64,000 nucleotides of DNA from Epiperipatus broadwayi (GCA_028023455.1 JAQFVV010006646.1:153501-217500), one strand, 5' to 3'; positions 22,432 through 35,884 are shown, counted from the first letter of the stretch. A program made the numbers and translations. Notes: generated from the letters alone by a model not told the origin.

Positions 22432-22857
22432 AATATCAGTCTTTCACGCTAATTGTGCATACACTTTGTGAGTGTTAATAATAAATGAATACTTTCTCAC
22501 CAATGCAAGATATAGTATTTATGCAGGAATAAAATGAATCCTCTTATTCCAACAACTCAAATGCTTATATATGAGCAAATCTGAAGTACTGGCAAAGAAA
22601 TAAATGCTTATTTCAATATTATTAAGTTTCAGTTGGAATGACGTTTAGTAAATTCTAAATAATTTTACCAATGTCATTCATTCAGACAACATATATAGTA
22701 ATTTAAAGTGACTGTTCCATTGTCACACTTTCTTTGCCAGTACTTCAGATTTGCTCATATATAAGCATAAATACTATATCTTGTATTGGTGAGAAAGTAT
22801 TCATTTATTATTAACACTAGCAGAGCGTATGCACAATTAGCATGAAAGGCTGATATT
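22432..22857. repeat. Foldback repeat with ~130-bp inverted arms
   Basis: Left arm 22432-22600 and right arm 22729-22857 are reverse complements (for example TGAATACTTTCTCACCAAT / ATTGGTGAGAAAGTATTCA). The left arm has an extra ~39-bp segment (about 22525-22563). The spacer is about 128 bp and non-coding. Consistent with a non-autonomous foldback or MITE-like element; no clear target duplication was identified. Confidence 0.75.
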
Positions 22858-23054
22858 TGACTGACTCAAAACAGGTTGTAAATTATTGTTTGTAGTTTTA
22901 TGTTCTTTATAGAAGCTATCAGAATTTTTAAAATGATGTTTTAAGAATTTTAGAATGATATATTAACTTTATTATTAACGCTTTTCTCTTTCATTTTTTA
23001 CTTTCCATTTTTCTTTATTTACATAATTATCTTAAGGAGATAACTTGTTGCTAG

Positions 23055-23156
<102 letters not shown>

Positions 23157-23159
23157 CAG

Positions 23160-23430
23160 GTTCATCCATGTTAAAAACTTTTAATATTAATATACTGACA
23201 TTTAGACTTGGTCACACAAGCCATCTACAGTGTTATAAAAGGGAGAAAGACAGTTGTAGAGGCGCGACAATCACTGGTTTGAATAAAATGTTAAAATTCC
23301 ACCAATAGCAAAAAATGTTAAATTTAGAAATGTTTTTTAAAAAAATCTTTCCAAATAGGAGGAAGTTTAGATGTATCATCTCGCTTATTGATACAATCTG
23401 GCCTTTTAAGTATCGCAATGGCTTCTCTAA
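23160..23430 (-). pseudogene. Penelope-like endonuclease C-terminal remnant
   Basis: At its upstream end the minus strand encodes REAIAILKRPDCINKR, followed by DDTSKLPPIWK. This matches the EAI...LN end of the GIY-YIG domain seen at 4621-5062. It then runs into stops. Only the terminal ~40 codons and probable 3' untranslated sequence remain. Confidence 0.55.
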
Positions 23431-23454
23431 TTATATATATATAAATATATATAT

Positions 23455-25115
23455 TGTAACGAACGTATACGTAACCCAATACTATTCACCATAAGATACT
23501 TGCATTGTCACTAATAACTTAAAAGACATCCGAATAAATACATTTTAGATACTCACCGTAAGGTATCATTGTTTATCGAATGTCTATATATTTTGATCAA
23601 ATATGAAAACCCAAAACATACTTAACCAATAACCAATCCATGCAAGCGTCTATAAACAACTTAAATTTACTGCATTTTTATTTAGGGTCAAGTATGAATA
23701 GACTACATAGATTTGCGATTTGAACATAAAATATTCTATCCCTATTTAACCTTAGGCTAAAATTCGCAGTCAAACTGGCATCAATTCATCTGATACATCG
23801 ATGTATTCAATGTAATACGGAATACGGCAGCACCAAAAAGATTAAGAGAAGATATTGACTCTCATTAGATAGGAATATTACTTCTATCTAATGAGAAGAA
23901 CAATAAAAAAAACTCCATAGAAAAGAACTGTGCTCTGCGTCTTATATTTCCTTCCATAGGCAAAACGAGAGAGTGCGGCATATGAAGCGATTCTGCCAGT
24001 AGCGAATCTCTGACTACATCTACTAACTACATCAATATATCCAATCCATTGACCCAATCTAACAACGACACAAATAATCTAAGATTACCCTCCCCTAATA
24101 TAAATCTACAAATCTATACAGCCATTCATGCCCGACTTAAGTTTAACATTTATATAATTAATTTAATGAAAAACAAAAAAAATCATGATAAAAACTTAAA
24201 GAATAAAAAATAAATAAATGGAAATGATTTTACATAAATAAGAAAAAAATTATACATCAAATAACACTATTAATAAAGAATTTAGTTTGGTCAGATAGGA
24301 TTCTATTTGTAACAATTAAATACTAGGAAAGTTTAAAATTTAAAGTTCTTAGTGTTTTCAAATTAATATTGTTCGTAATATCTTATAAAGTTCTTACGGT
24401 TTTAGAAATGTTCATCTTTTACAGTTGCTTGCCATTTGAAATCCAGCATTAAATTTCCCGATGACCCTGTGGTCCTCTGAATATAAGAAAAGTGATGTTT
24501 CATTTTTCCATTTTATAACAACTGAAGGGATTGAACGTGCGTCCTTCAATCTCTTCTCCCGCACCTCCGCACTAACATCTATCTGTCACATCGTAATAAT
24601 CATAATAACTCACTGATTAATAATTTCCAAATTTTCCTTTTATACGTATTCGAAGGATTGACTTGGCATTATGTCATCAATGTGATGATCCTTTCGCTGA
24701 GGTCCGATTTCCCGATGGATTTCTTTCATTGGCTATTTGTTTCTATTGTTTTCCTATCTGACCGATGTTTTTATATTTAAATGCCCGAGGCTGGTTTACA
24801 TTTGACTAATTAAATTTATCATTTCCATTTCTGATTAATTAACATGTTTTCCAAATCAAAGATATATTTAAAGATAAATTTAAAGATATAATTTTATCTC
24901 CAAATCTTTTTAAGTTTTTGTTTTTAAAATACCTTTTCTATTTTTAATACAGTTTTATTTTAATAATTTTTTCTATCTGTGCGATTTAATATATACGAGT
25001 TTAAGATGATATTTAATTTCAATTTTTAGTTCTTAAAGAAAATTTTTAAATGCGAACTTTTTAATTTAATTTCATGTTTAATAAATTTAAAAAAAAAACA
25101 ATGTAACGAACGTCT
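23455..25115. repeat. 1.6-kb dispersed repeat, possible solo LTR
   Basis: The first ~970 bp (from about 23472) recur in the same orientation at 63018-64000 with high similarity, including shared phrases such as GATACATCGATGTATTCAATG. TGTAACGAACG occurs at the left edge (23455) and again at the right edge (25101), where it is followed by GCTCGTTA, complementary to the start. The block is GC-richer than its surroundings and has a TATA-like TTTTTATATTTAAATGCCCG near 24770. There is no coding content. A solo LTR is the simplest reading, but target duplications are obscured by (TA)n on both sides. Confidence 0.55.
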
Positions 25116-25126
25116 ATGCTCGTTAA

Positions 25127-25127
25127 A

Positions 25128-25158
<31 letters not shown>

Positions 25159-25174
25159 TTCAAAACAATACAAT

Positions 25175-25217
<43 letters not shown>
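25127..25217. repeat. Two (TA)n runs
   Basis: TA runs at about 25127-25155 and 25180-25217 separated by AT-rich sequence containing CAATACAATACAATA. Confidence 0.9.
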
Positions 25218-25220
<3 letters not shown>

Positions 25221-26640
25221 AATTACAATTTAGACATCAAATTATTCAGATTGGATTTTTTTATATCAGAATTTATTTTTTTATTTTGAAAGACTTACTA
25301 ATCATGTTATTTTTACTAAATGGAGTACAAGGTTTTAGCATTAGTGATTTCTATAGGTTTTATTTCACAAACATAACAAAAACAATCTGTACAATCTTTT
25401 ATAAGAAGTGTTCTGACTCTACAAAAAACACTGGGTGGGTGTTATTCATTTTAAAGTAATAAGTGGGGATTTGTCTGTTTCATGAAAGATAGGTTTATCT
25501 ATTAGTTGGACTTTGAATGTAAATTAATATCAAATGTAGCAGTAATTACAAGAACTGCTATATAAGCTCTCACTTAAGCCAATACACATAACATGATCAC
25601 CAGAAACTAGTCTGAGGATATTGGATGAGTAGGCACTAGATGGGATTTTATGCACAAGCCTTCTGGCATCCATTGATTACTCTGGCTTGCACTGAGAGGC
25701 AATACGTATAGAGATTTTTGCCTGTTTTATGCTCTCAAATCCAGTTGAAACTTAAAATTTCCAATTTTGCACTAGCTATTTAATAATTCTTGTAAGCTTT
25801 GAGATTAAATTCACATGACAGTTTTTAAACATGCCTAAGAGGTCTGCAGACATATTAATATCTATATAATATATAATTGTATCATTTATAAAATGTACAT
25901 TTTTTCATAAAATTGTCTTTTGTGTGATATTGTTGAATTCTAATATTATATGCTTATTGTTGAAATGATCCAATATTTTAAAATTATTCCTTAACGTATT
26001 ATCTGTCAAATAAGTGTAAAATTAATCATTTTGGATGTTTTTAAACAGATGCATTTAAGTAATTCATAGTAATTATAGAGGCCTTTTTCATTCTAACATT
26101 TGGAGATTGAATTCAAAACAGGTACATATATTGAATTATTAAATTTTTCTATAATGATTAAATAATTCTGGTATCAGTTTTTATATTAGAATGTGTTTAA
26201 AATTAATTGTCTGAAATTATTTTGTTGTTTATTTCCAACAGTAAAAAAATCAGCAATATTAACCTAGTATAAAATAATTTGTTGTAATATTTTTATTTAT
26301 TTTAACAACTCTTCCATAGATTAGAGTATATTTAATACAAGATTCCATAATGTTTTCTTTTATAGTAAAATGAGTAGATGCATATGTTGTTTTAATTCTT
26401 CAGTAGTTTTCAAATTAAAATTATTCTTTATTTGTATTGTTTCCTTTGAAGTCACAGTGTTGCAAAAATAGCTTTAATTTTCCATGAGACTTCCTGTTGT
26501 GAGCATTTCCTGCATTATGTTTAACACAAGAATTTGATTATTTCTGTTCTAAATAAAGTATCCCATTGTTAGAAAGTGAAATTTGTCTTAAAAGCAATTA
26601 CAGAAGAATTAGACAATTCAAATTGTTTTTAACAATATAT
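25218..26640. other. AT-rich DNA with a dispersed repeat, no gene seen
   Basis: No gene. The segment 25600-25745 shares GCACAAGCCTTCTGGCATCC and the following ATTGATTACTCTG with the hairpin at 15797-15932, and a weaker relative lies at 31040-31120, so it belongs to a dispersed non-coding family. Confidence 0.5.
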
Positions 26641-26653
26641 ATCATCATCATCA

Positions 26654-28036
26654 TCAACCATTATCAATCCACTGCAGGATGAAGGTCTCTCCAAGTTTAA
26701 TCCATCTTCTCTGATCTTTAGCTTCTCTTCTCCACAACACCCCTGCACATTTTCTTATTTCATCAATCCATCTCACATGTGGTCTCTTTCTGGGTCTTTT
26801 AAAATCTCTTGGAATCCAGTTTAAAATTTCGATTGTCCATCTATTATCATTTCTTCTAGCAATATGTCCAGCCCAACTCCATTTTAATCTTTTAATTTTT
26901 TCAATAAGGTCAGTAACAACTGTTTGTTGTCTTACCCATACATTGCGTTTTTGATCTCTTCTTGTTACTCCCAACATACATCTCTCCATACTCCTTTGAG
27001 TGGTCTGAAGTCTCTGTATTGCTCTTCTATTAAGTGTCCAAGTCTCAGATCCATAAGTAAGAACTGGTAAAACACATTTGTTAAAAACCATCCTTTTCAA
27101 ACACAAAGTCATATTTCCTTTTAGTATCAAGTTATTTCTACCAAAAGCACTCCAACCAAGTTTAATTCTATGATTAATTTCCTCCATTATGTTTCCATCT
27201 GTAATAATAATCTGACCAAGGTATTTGTAACTGCTAACTTCTTCTAATTCTTCATAATCAATCTTTATTTTCAAATTTTGAGCAAAGCGATTAAACATTA
27301 CTTTAGTCTTTTTAACATTTATCTTTAGTCCTACTTTTCTACTTTCATCTGCTAACTCCTGCAACATTTCCTGCAGCTCTGAAGCATTGTTTGCAAAAAC
27401 AACTACATCATCTGCGAAATCTAAATGACTTAAATACTCTCCATTTACTTTCACTCCTTTAGTTTCCCATTTTAATCCACAAAATACTTCTTGCAGCACT
27501 GCTGGAAAGAGTTTTGGAGATATGGAGTTACCTTGTCTTACACCTTTCTCAATGTTGATTTTTTCAGTATCATTATGTAATCTAATAGTTGCGGTTGCAT
27601 TTTTATAAATATTCTTTAAAATATGATAATATCCTGCATCTATACCTTGATGATCCAATGCTTTAATCACTGAAGAAATGTGTATAGAATCGAATGTCTT
27701 TTCATAATCTACAAATCCAAAAATATAATGACAACTCATATTCGTTTGTCCTTTCTATGACTTCTCTCAATACCTGGATATGATCTATTGTACTAAAACC
27801 ACTTTTAAATCCAGCTTGTTCTCTTGGTTGGTGGAAATCTAAAGTTCTCTGTAGACGAGTTGTAATTATCTTGGTAAAATTTTTATATAAAACTGATAAA
27901 AGGCTGATAGGTCTGTAATTTCTAATATCTTCTTTATCACCTTTTTTAAATATTAATATTATTACTGCATTCTTCCAATCTTCCGGTACATCTTTATCAT
28001 TTAGACATTTGGTATATAACTTTGCTAAAATTGTTT
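26654..28036 (-). pseudogene. RTE-like reverse transcriptase, copy 1
   Basis: Reverse transcriptase domain. The palm begins FGFVDYEKTFDSIHISSV, then GVRQGNSISPKLF (Asp changed to Asn relative to copy 2), LSHLDFADDVVVF (catalytic FADD) and LKINVKKTKVMF. A C-terminal region follows, with YGSETWTLNRR, MLGVTRRD and WAGHIARR, ending ILQWIDNG. The first ~100 codons (28036-27740) lie in a shifted frame. The C-terminal block WAGHIARR...RPRKRP is typical of RTE/BovB-type elements. Confidence 0.85.
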
Positions 28037-29610
28037 CTATTTTTTACCTGCTTCTTTTAATATATCAATTATAATTCCATAATTTCCTGGAGCCTTTCCT
28101 TTCTTCATACAATTAATTGCATGTCTCACTTCTTCATTTAAAATTCTGGGCAATTTGGAAGATGTAATAGATATAGGAGGTACTTGTTCTTTATTACTAT
28201 ATAATTCTTGATAAAAATCTTCTACCAATTTCATGATGTCATCTCTCTTTTTAGTAATAATTCCATTTTTTTTTCTTATTGCAGATATAAATTTTCTACC
28301 AATACCAAAATGTTGTTTAACATTTTTGAGACTTTTATTTTCTTCTACAGCTTTCCTTGCTATTTCACAGTTATACTTTATTATATCATTTTCAACTCTT
28401 TTCGGTACCATTTTACAAAATTCGAGATATTCAATTCTTTTTAATACATCATTTTTGTATATCTTCATATTCCTTCTTTTCTTCATAAATTCTCTAGTCT
28501 TAGTAGAAATTTTATTAGTCAATTGCTGCTTTTTTCTACCAGCTATGTTTGTTGCAGTTTTTAAAAGTGTATCAGTTATTTTCTCATTAATTTCATTCAA
28601 ATCTGAATCATGTTCAAAATCTCCTAACACTTGAAACCTATTTGTAAGTTCTAATTTAAATTCATTAGAATGTTTCTGAAGATTAGGAATATCAACTGTA
28701 AATATTGTTTTTCTTAATAATTTTTGTCTCTCTAGTTTTACATTAACACGTAACTTACACCTTACTAATCGATGATCACTTCCTGTGTTAAATTTATTAA
28801 GAACATTACAATCTTGAAATATGTATTTTCTGTTAGTCAAAATATAATCCAATTCTGCTGTACCTTTATTTGGATGCTTCCATGTCCATTTCATTTTAAC
28901 ATTTTTCTCAAAAAATGAATTCATAATATAAAGTTTTTCTTTTTCTACAAACTCTACAAGTCTATGTCGTCTCTCATTTCTATTACCATAACCAAAATTA
29001 CCTACAGCAATTTCATTTTTCATTCGTCTACCAATTCTAGCATTAAAGTCTCCCATAACAATTTTAATATGTTGTTTACTCTGATCAAAAGCCTTTTGTA
29101 CATCCATTAAAAATCTTCTACTACTTCATCACTATGAATAATTGTTGGGGCATAAACCTGAATTATCTGCATTTGGTATCTGGTATTAAGTTGTATAACT
29201 AATCTTGCCACTCTGTCCTATACACCATAAATCTCCACAATATTGTTCTTCCACTTTTTATTTATAATGAATCTTACTCCACTTGTATTTCCAATATGTG
29301 TGCCTTTATAATAGAGTATATGTCCTCTTTTTAAATCAATTGTTTCTTCTCCTTTTCTTCTAACTTCACAAAGTCCAATAATGTCCCATTTAATATAAAA
29401 CAGTTCTTCTTTTAATTCTTGCAATCTTCCTTCACTTGAAAGTGATCTGCAGTTGTAAGTGCCTAAATAAAAAGTCGTCATCAAATGGCAGCCTGGGTCC
29501 GCAATCAGGGGATTCTTAGCACCCTCCGCCTTCGGCCACCAACCGCTGCCTTGGTTGGTGACTATACAGCCTCCTGGGAATAAGGGCCATGCTTTATTTT
29601 TGTCTGTCAT
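28037..29610 (-). pseudogene. RTE-like endonuclease and linker, copy 1
   Basis: The N-terminus starts MTDKNKAWPLFPGG at 29610, a GC-rich leader, followed by YLGTYNCRSLSSEGRL (the start of an APE-type endonuclease) and the conserved GLCEVRR. After a stop (29218-29220) and a frameshift come VMGDFNARIG (catalytic Asp/Asn), ELDYILTNRKY and GSDHRLVR (catalytic SDH), so the whole nuclease catalytic set is present but split. The rest is the lysine-rich linker to the reverse transcriptase, ending at EAGKK. It nicks target DNA to start target-primed reverse transcription. Confidence 0.85.
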
Positions 29611-29934
29611 AATTGTATATATGTATTGGAAAAATATTTATCATTTACACAAACATTCATTCTGCCTTATCAGGCACTGAGAAGAAAGACCATGGTGTTT
29701 CTTGATCTTAAACTCAGAGGTAAAAAGCCAATAAACTCACCATGCTGGCTAATGCATGTTGGTGAGCAGCCCATCCATGTTCGTATACTATATGAATAAT
29801 CACATAGTAATAACAACTGCAACAACAAGAATGTATAGAGTGGACATTAGGAATTTGCCCTGCTCGGTTCTTTTAAAGCCTCCAAGAGGAATCAAATGGT
29901 CTCTTTCAGTTAATAGCAAACTACTTTCTGCAGC

Positions 29935-29937
<3 letters not shown>

Positions 29938-29994
<57 letters not shown>
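29938..29994. repeat. (TA)n microsatellite at the LINE 5' end
   Basis: TA run directly joined to the 5' terminus of RTE-like copy 1; the same junction exists in copy 2. Confidence 0.97.
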
Positions 29995-29995
<1 letters not shown>

Positions 29996-30004
29996 CACCC
30001 TAGT

Positions 30005-30085
30005 AAATCGTTGATGTCCTAGCAGTTAGCACAGCTGGCCTGGTTTCGCTTCCCAGTCAACGCATTTGACATATGAAAAAACTAC
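30005..30085 (+). mobile_element. Partial tRNA-derived SINE
   Basis: The plus strand has an A-box-like CTAGCAGTTAGCACAG, a B-box-like TGGTTTCGCTTCCC and the tail TTTGACATATGAAAAAA. The tail matches the SINE inside the left LTR at 16791-16900 (TGACATATGAGAAAAAA). It is shorter between the boxes and more diverged. Confidence 0.5.
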
Positions 30086-32246
30086 CGCCCTAGAGAGACC
30101 TTGCCTTGTAGAGAATAATGATTGTAGTTGTATAAAAACTAGCATTAATCTTTAAATTTATCAGGAAATGAAATGACAGGCAATTGCCCAGAATTGCAGC
30201 ACCGGCGACTCCTACTATAACTATTACTACTGTTACTATGATGAAAAATATTTCTGCTACTGCTATTGATATTGCTATTGCTGCTACCAATACTGATACT
30301 TCTAATACTACTAATAATAATATTAATAACATTTAAAACTCTCCACACAATAGTGCCACCAATTGAAAGCCTTCATAATTCATGGGTGCAGAAAGGTGTG
30401 TGCATACAATCTTCATCTAGTGCCTCCATATCCAATATTCCCACACTATTTTCTATATTGTGAATATCATACAAGAAAAAACCTTGAATTTTGGAACACT
30501 ATAGCTAGATCTTAGGATCCAATACAACATTCCAGCAGCTACCTTTAACTTATTTGGGTAACTATAAATGTTGAATCCCAAAATAGCACATGACAGTGTT
30601 TTCAATTCAAGTTTCATTGCAGCTATACATTTTGTTGTCTTTACTTGTCCAAAATCCCAGTCACTATTATCCTATAAGCAGAATAGGTATAAAACTATTA
30701 ATACATTACATGATCACCATTTTATATGCTTACACATGCTGTTTAAAAGAGTATCAAACACTTCATACAGTAGTGTTCCCATAGGATAATTGTTTCCAGG
30801 ATTTTTGAAAAGCCAATAGAATACATGGTGAACTGAGTTAAGATTTATATCATTGGAGAAGCAAATGAACTTGGATTAAAAAAATTGTTTTCATTTTGAA
30901 TTCCTAGCTTTATAGTTAACCAAATAAATAAAAGTTGAGGACTGGTTGGTAGCATTAGATCCAAAGATTCAGTTGAAGGGTTTTCAAATCCAAAACATTT
31001 CAGTACTAAAGTCCACAAGCTGAAAACTACCCTTGTTATCATTGGATGAGTAAGCAACAGATAGAAATTTATGCACAAACTTTCCTGCATTCATAGATCT
31101 CAATACTGTAAGAAGAGCTTGTTACTGTTATTAACAACCTTTGTAGGCATATGTAATGGTGATCTTGTGATGTCTTGATAACAATAATTTTGCATGTTCC
31201 AAGATGAGACAAAAAATATTAATTTCTTAAAACTGATTTGTGATCTGAGAATAATGTAAAATTTTTCAATCGATATTAAAATTGTTGTACTCTAAAACGG
31301 AATTTTTCTAAGTCAAATAGATCATAATATTGTAGAAAGTAAAAATAAACAGTTGGGCATTTCGTTAAGCACATATATTTAAATGTGCATATATAGTTTT
31401 ATAAGTGTAAAGACTAATATTCTTTATCACACATTAGTGTTGGTTACAACTATAAATGATAGAAAATAAAAAAGGTTTGGGTGTTTAGTAAGTGTAAGAT
31501 CCATTTACTTCTGTTTAAACTCTCTAATCACCACTCCATCCTTTTTTTCTTTTCAATAAAGTTTTTGTAAAGAAAAGAGGAAAATGAGACTTTTAATTGT
31601 TTGAAGTGTTTTAATTATAGAATTATAAGTGTAAGATCTACAAACATTGAAATAAATGTTAAAACGTTACAAATAATAATAATATAACTATTAAGTCATC
31701 AACAACATAAGTATGGATGTAGACATCTTAGTTGCAATGAAAATAATGTCGAAATTTTAATTGAACATACATTCAAAATATAAAGGTCAGAAATTGAGGC
31801 AAAAGAAAAGCCATGGATAAAAGATAATTAAAGTACATATCCAAATAAATATAATGTAAAAAATATTAATCTTCTGAGATCTATTAGAAAAAATATCACA
31901 TTCATAAAACACTAGGATTTATCCATGTTAAAGCAATATATGTTTTTGCAAAAAAATCCCCCAAACCATTCACGGTATAGTATATACTGAGTTTAAATTT
32001 TGTGATTGAAAAGTAAATTAAATGGAAAGATTAAATAATTTTATTACATCACACAAAAATATATGTTATATTATTTGTAAGATAAAAAAATAGATAATTG
32101 TTTGGTCAAGATGTTATAAAAGTAAGTGATAAAAAAAAACAAATACAATATATACTTTAAACAATTTATTACCCGTATTTATAACATAAATGAACATATA
32201 ATCAAAAAACCATATACATTTATGTGTGTTGTGAATATTATGCAAT

Positions 32247-32248
<2 letters not shown>
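30086..32248. other. Non-coding DNA with repeat fragments, no gene seen
   Basis: 30215-30330 is a degenerate ACT/ATT trinucleotide tract that creates spurious open frames on both strands. AAAACTCTCCACACAATAGTG (about 30331) and the blocks near 30710-30790 and 31035-31190 resemble the hairpin family at 15797-15932. The rest is AT-rich with nothing recognised. Confidence 0.5.

Positions 32249-32318
<70 letters not shown>
32249..32318. repeat. (TA)n microsatellite
   Basis: Pure TA run of about 70 bp. Confidence 0.97.
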
Positions 32319-32322
<4 letters not shown>

Positions 32323-33061
32323 TACGCAATAATTTTAAATGTGCTAACTCTTAACTGCAAAACAACAATGCCACTTATTATGTTACATTTAAATGCAATA
32401 AATTGTGCATTGAATCAAAATGTTCTTTAGAAAATCAGAGAAATAATGGAAAAAAATACTCTATATTTTTACGGAATATAAATATGGTGAAGATTATGGC
32501 ATGAATTTTTGTACCAATCTACAAACAAGGGTTTCGTATTACTATTAGACAAATATATTGCAATGTTTTACATTTTGATTTAGGCCTTAAATTACACACA
32601 ACAAAGGGTTTGTTAATCAAAAAAGTTAAAAAGAATTGTCCATTCCAATAGGAGTTAAGATATTTCCAGAATATAGTTATATTTCCTGATTAACTGTCCT
32701 AATAGTTTATTACAACTCCAATTTCTGACAAAGTTAATTTTAATGTATTTAAGAGGGTGATGTCCTGTACACCCACTAATTCTCATCACATTTTTTAGAG
32801 GCTTATGAAGCAAAAAACTAAAAGTGAGCATTGTGGTTATATTTCCCATCACTGAATTAGTTTATTATATGAATTTCCTCTATGCTTTATGCAAGCATAT
32901 TGGCAAAGGTAATGTATAGATTCTCTAAACGTAATTATAAAATCTAAAGAACTAAAATTAATCATGTATAATGAAAGGTTTACAGTAGTCAAAACAGTTT
33001 TATTAAAACGTATTAAATATTTAAATACTCATTAAGAATTATTTATAACACTGAAAAGAAT

Positions 33062-33128
<67 letters not shown>

Positions 33129-34189
33129 GATATATATATATATTCAGATAATAATATTAACGACTTAATGTTAAAGAGCTCACATTGAAGGATTTAATAA
33201 AAAATGCTTCTCCTTTTTTGTCTAATTTAGAAGTTTATCATTTGAATTTGAATTTCATTTTTTTTTATCTGCATGTGAGTTATGATATGGTCATTAATGT
33301 ACCAGTATGTTCCTTTTATGAGGAGTCTGTAGTATTTATGAATGGCTTTATTTTGGTAACACTTTCACATCTCTGATCCATATTTAGGACAAGGCTAGGT
33401 GAAGCTTTTAGTGACTTTGATGAGAGATGGTGCCCGTGAATGTTTGAGTTCCTACTCACACATGGTGGCTAGATTCAGCATAGTAGTTTTGGGTGAGAGC
33501 ATTTTATTACACTTTTGAAAATGCTGCATACGAGAAACAGCCAGGAAAACACAGGTAAAAAGACCACTTCTAAACTTGTCTGCTTCTTTTATATTGATGA
33601 CCTTTTTAAGATTTCTACTCATATGTTCTTATCCTTTGTTTTATTATCATGTGTTAATTTTGTACATTCCTTTTTTACTTTTGAAATGCAAAGTTCTCTC
33701 ACTTTATAACTTATTTCAGTCGTCATTAAGTATCACTAAACAGCTGTACTCTGATGTTAATCTGTTGCATTTTTACATTTTTACTTATCAGGATTAGTAA
33801 TCTGTATATGCTTGCATTCTTTCCAATATTAAAATTAATTTAATTAAATAGATATCTTCAAATACAAATATCTTTCACTATATATATGAAAACAATATAT
33901 AAATTATATTAACTAATAAATAACTAAGTTACGTCAATTGACGATTTCTAATTTTTTTTTTTTAAATCTTACCAAAGCCAACATGTTTCTATCAAATATA
34001 ATGTAAATGGTACAATATTTAGGAATAAATCAATAAGTGCAATGATTATTTCCGAAGTCAAAAAATTGACGCTTCATTGATATATCACTGATAATATAAA
34101 CAAGAGTTTTGTGCCTGCACAAGTGAATCATCATCGCCATCAGGTGGTACAGGTATAATTGTATCCCACAACTGCCCTTCAATTCTTTT

Positions 34190-34196
<7 letters not shown>
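32319..34196. other. AT-rich DNA, no gene seen
   Basis: Contains a (CA)n(TA)n tract at 33061-33120. The segment 33300-33580 is less AT-rich (for example GGACAAGGCTAGGTGAAGCT) and may be a dispersed repeat, but it has no partner in the window. No coding region recognised. Confidence 0.5.
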
Positions 34197-34225
<29 letters not shown>

Positions 34226-34229
<4 letters not shown>

Positions 34230-35850
34230 ACTCTAACACTCCATCATAAAAAATATCACCCTTAACCTAGTATTTGTCTATATACCACCAGGCCATGTCA
34301 TCATCTCCACAATAATAACAACAATAAATTTGATGCTTATAGCAACACCAAATCCCATAATACTCCTAGGAGATTTCAACATGACCAAACAAACATTTGT
34401 CATTAAATGGATACATGAAATAACAATCCCACTTATGAGTGCTAAAGATTTTCTCCCATCAAACTCAATATCATTTAATAACAATAGATATAAGTCACTT
34501 ATAGATTTGGGTTTCTACTCACCAATGTTACATCATTATTTTAATCTTGAACTCAGTCCAAATATAATCTCAGACCATGCAGCCCAGTTCATCACCTTTG
34601 ACCTAATAAAAATAATGAATACAATAATAGCCCTTCAAAAAACTATGTGATTACTTCTTCCAGCACAAACAACTTCAAAAGACTGTGTGAATACTTCTTC
34701 CAGCACAAAGGATTGGATTCCTAAATTGAGAAACATGTATAATGCTCCAAAAACGTCCACGAAATTTCACTTGATCCAGTACAAAAGTATATAGCATTCA
34801 CCAATATACTTTCTTTCAACATTAATCATATTACTTGCAATTCAACACCCTCCACCAGATTATTAGCTTTGACAGATGAACTACATAAAAGACTAACCAT
34901 TTCCAGACCAACTACAGACAGTCAATCGCAAATTAAAAAACTTACAGAAATGTACAACAAATTGTGCAACACACTAAAGCAATATGTAGCAATAAAAAAG
35001 AAAAATATATACCTTAAACAAAAGCACACCTGGACCAGGGCATACATATGGTGGGCTTTGGGATACCCATCTACAGTCAGACTGCCTATAGCACTTGAAA
35101 TAGATGGCTCTATAATAGCTGTACATAACATGATAAACCCAATATATCAACATTAAAAAAAAACTGCAAAAACAAAAAGTGTACATACCAAATGATGACA
35201 TATTCGGTGATCCTGAATCAGACACATCAATAACAACAACTGACAATATGTTTCAACTTGCAACAATAACAAACACATGTCACCCAGGACCACAATGCAT
35301 TTCCAATTTTGTGTTCAAACATCTTAGCCATTTCACAGCCAAATATCTATGTGACCTAAACAATTACATATTTTAAAAAATTTACAACATACAAAGTCTA
35401 TATCCAATTGCAATGGTTCCATTTAACAAAAAACCAACAGTAATATGATTTTTTAACTAATCTATGAACAATTTCAATGGAACCTTTTGAGTAATAAAGG
35501 AGAAAATAAAACAACACATACTCCCTGTGTTATCATCAGCATAATATGCCAAAAAAGGATCATCCATTAGCCAGGGGGTCTTAATGTACAAGAAAATTAT
35601 TGAAGTAGTAAAAAAGGAAAAAATGCACCAATTATAGTTCAACTAAACATTGAGGCAGCATTTGACTCAGTGCCTAATGCCAATTTATTAGATGTGCTGA
35701 AAAAAACAACACCGCCATCCCTCCTATATATAATAGCCAATATACTAATCAGCTGTGAAAATCACATCACATTGAATGGAAAAAATCACCAGCTTTCAGA
35801 CAGAGTCAATGCATCCCACAAGGATCCCTCTCAGTGCTTTGTTATTCACA
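34226..35850 (+). pseudogene. L1/Tx1-like LINE, element D, 5' part (endonuclease and RT start)
   Basis: The plus strand encodes an APE-type endonuclease (VFVYIPPG, ILLGDFNM, then a decayed SDHAA near 34570) that matches copies A and C of the family at 41-53.7 kb. Decayed linker follows, then the start of a reverse transcriptase (QLNIEAAFDSVPNANLLDV, about 35640-35700) up to HKDPSQCF, the degraded form of IPQGSP. The frame is cut at 35850 by RTE-like copy 2 and resumes after 39250. The 5' end is truncated at a (TA)n run (34197-34225), with no ORF1. Many stops. Confidence 0.75.
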
Positions 35851-35884
35851 ATATATATATATATATATATCATCATCATCATTA

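Larger units (their letters stand above)
26641..29938 (-). mobile_element. RTE-like LINE, copy 1, near full length
   Basis: A non-LTR retrotransposon read on the minus strand. It has a 5' untranslated region (about 29938-29611), an apurinic-type endonuclease, a reverse transcriptase and a short 3' end closing in a (GAT)n tail (26641-26656). It is about 3.3 kb, in line with the short single-polyprotein organisation of RTE-like elements. The 5' end abuts (TA)n at 29938-29994. It is closely similar throughout to copy 2 (35871-39166). The coding region is broken by a nonsense change near 29218 and frameshifts near 29105 and 28045-27740, so it is a dead copy. Confidence 0.85.

Noticed and set aside
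28208-28634. Hydrophobic plus-strand open frames opposite the RTE-like linker (also 37468-37866 and 56652-56912)
   Set aside because: Antisense shadows of the Lys-rich LINE frame; the sense strand carries the recognisable endonuclease and RT motifs.
30090-30348. Low-complexity open frames in the ACT/ATT tract
   Set aside because: Degenerate trinucleotide repeat; frames open on both strands.
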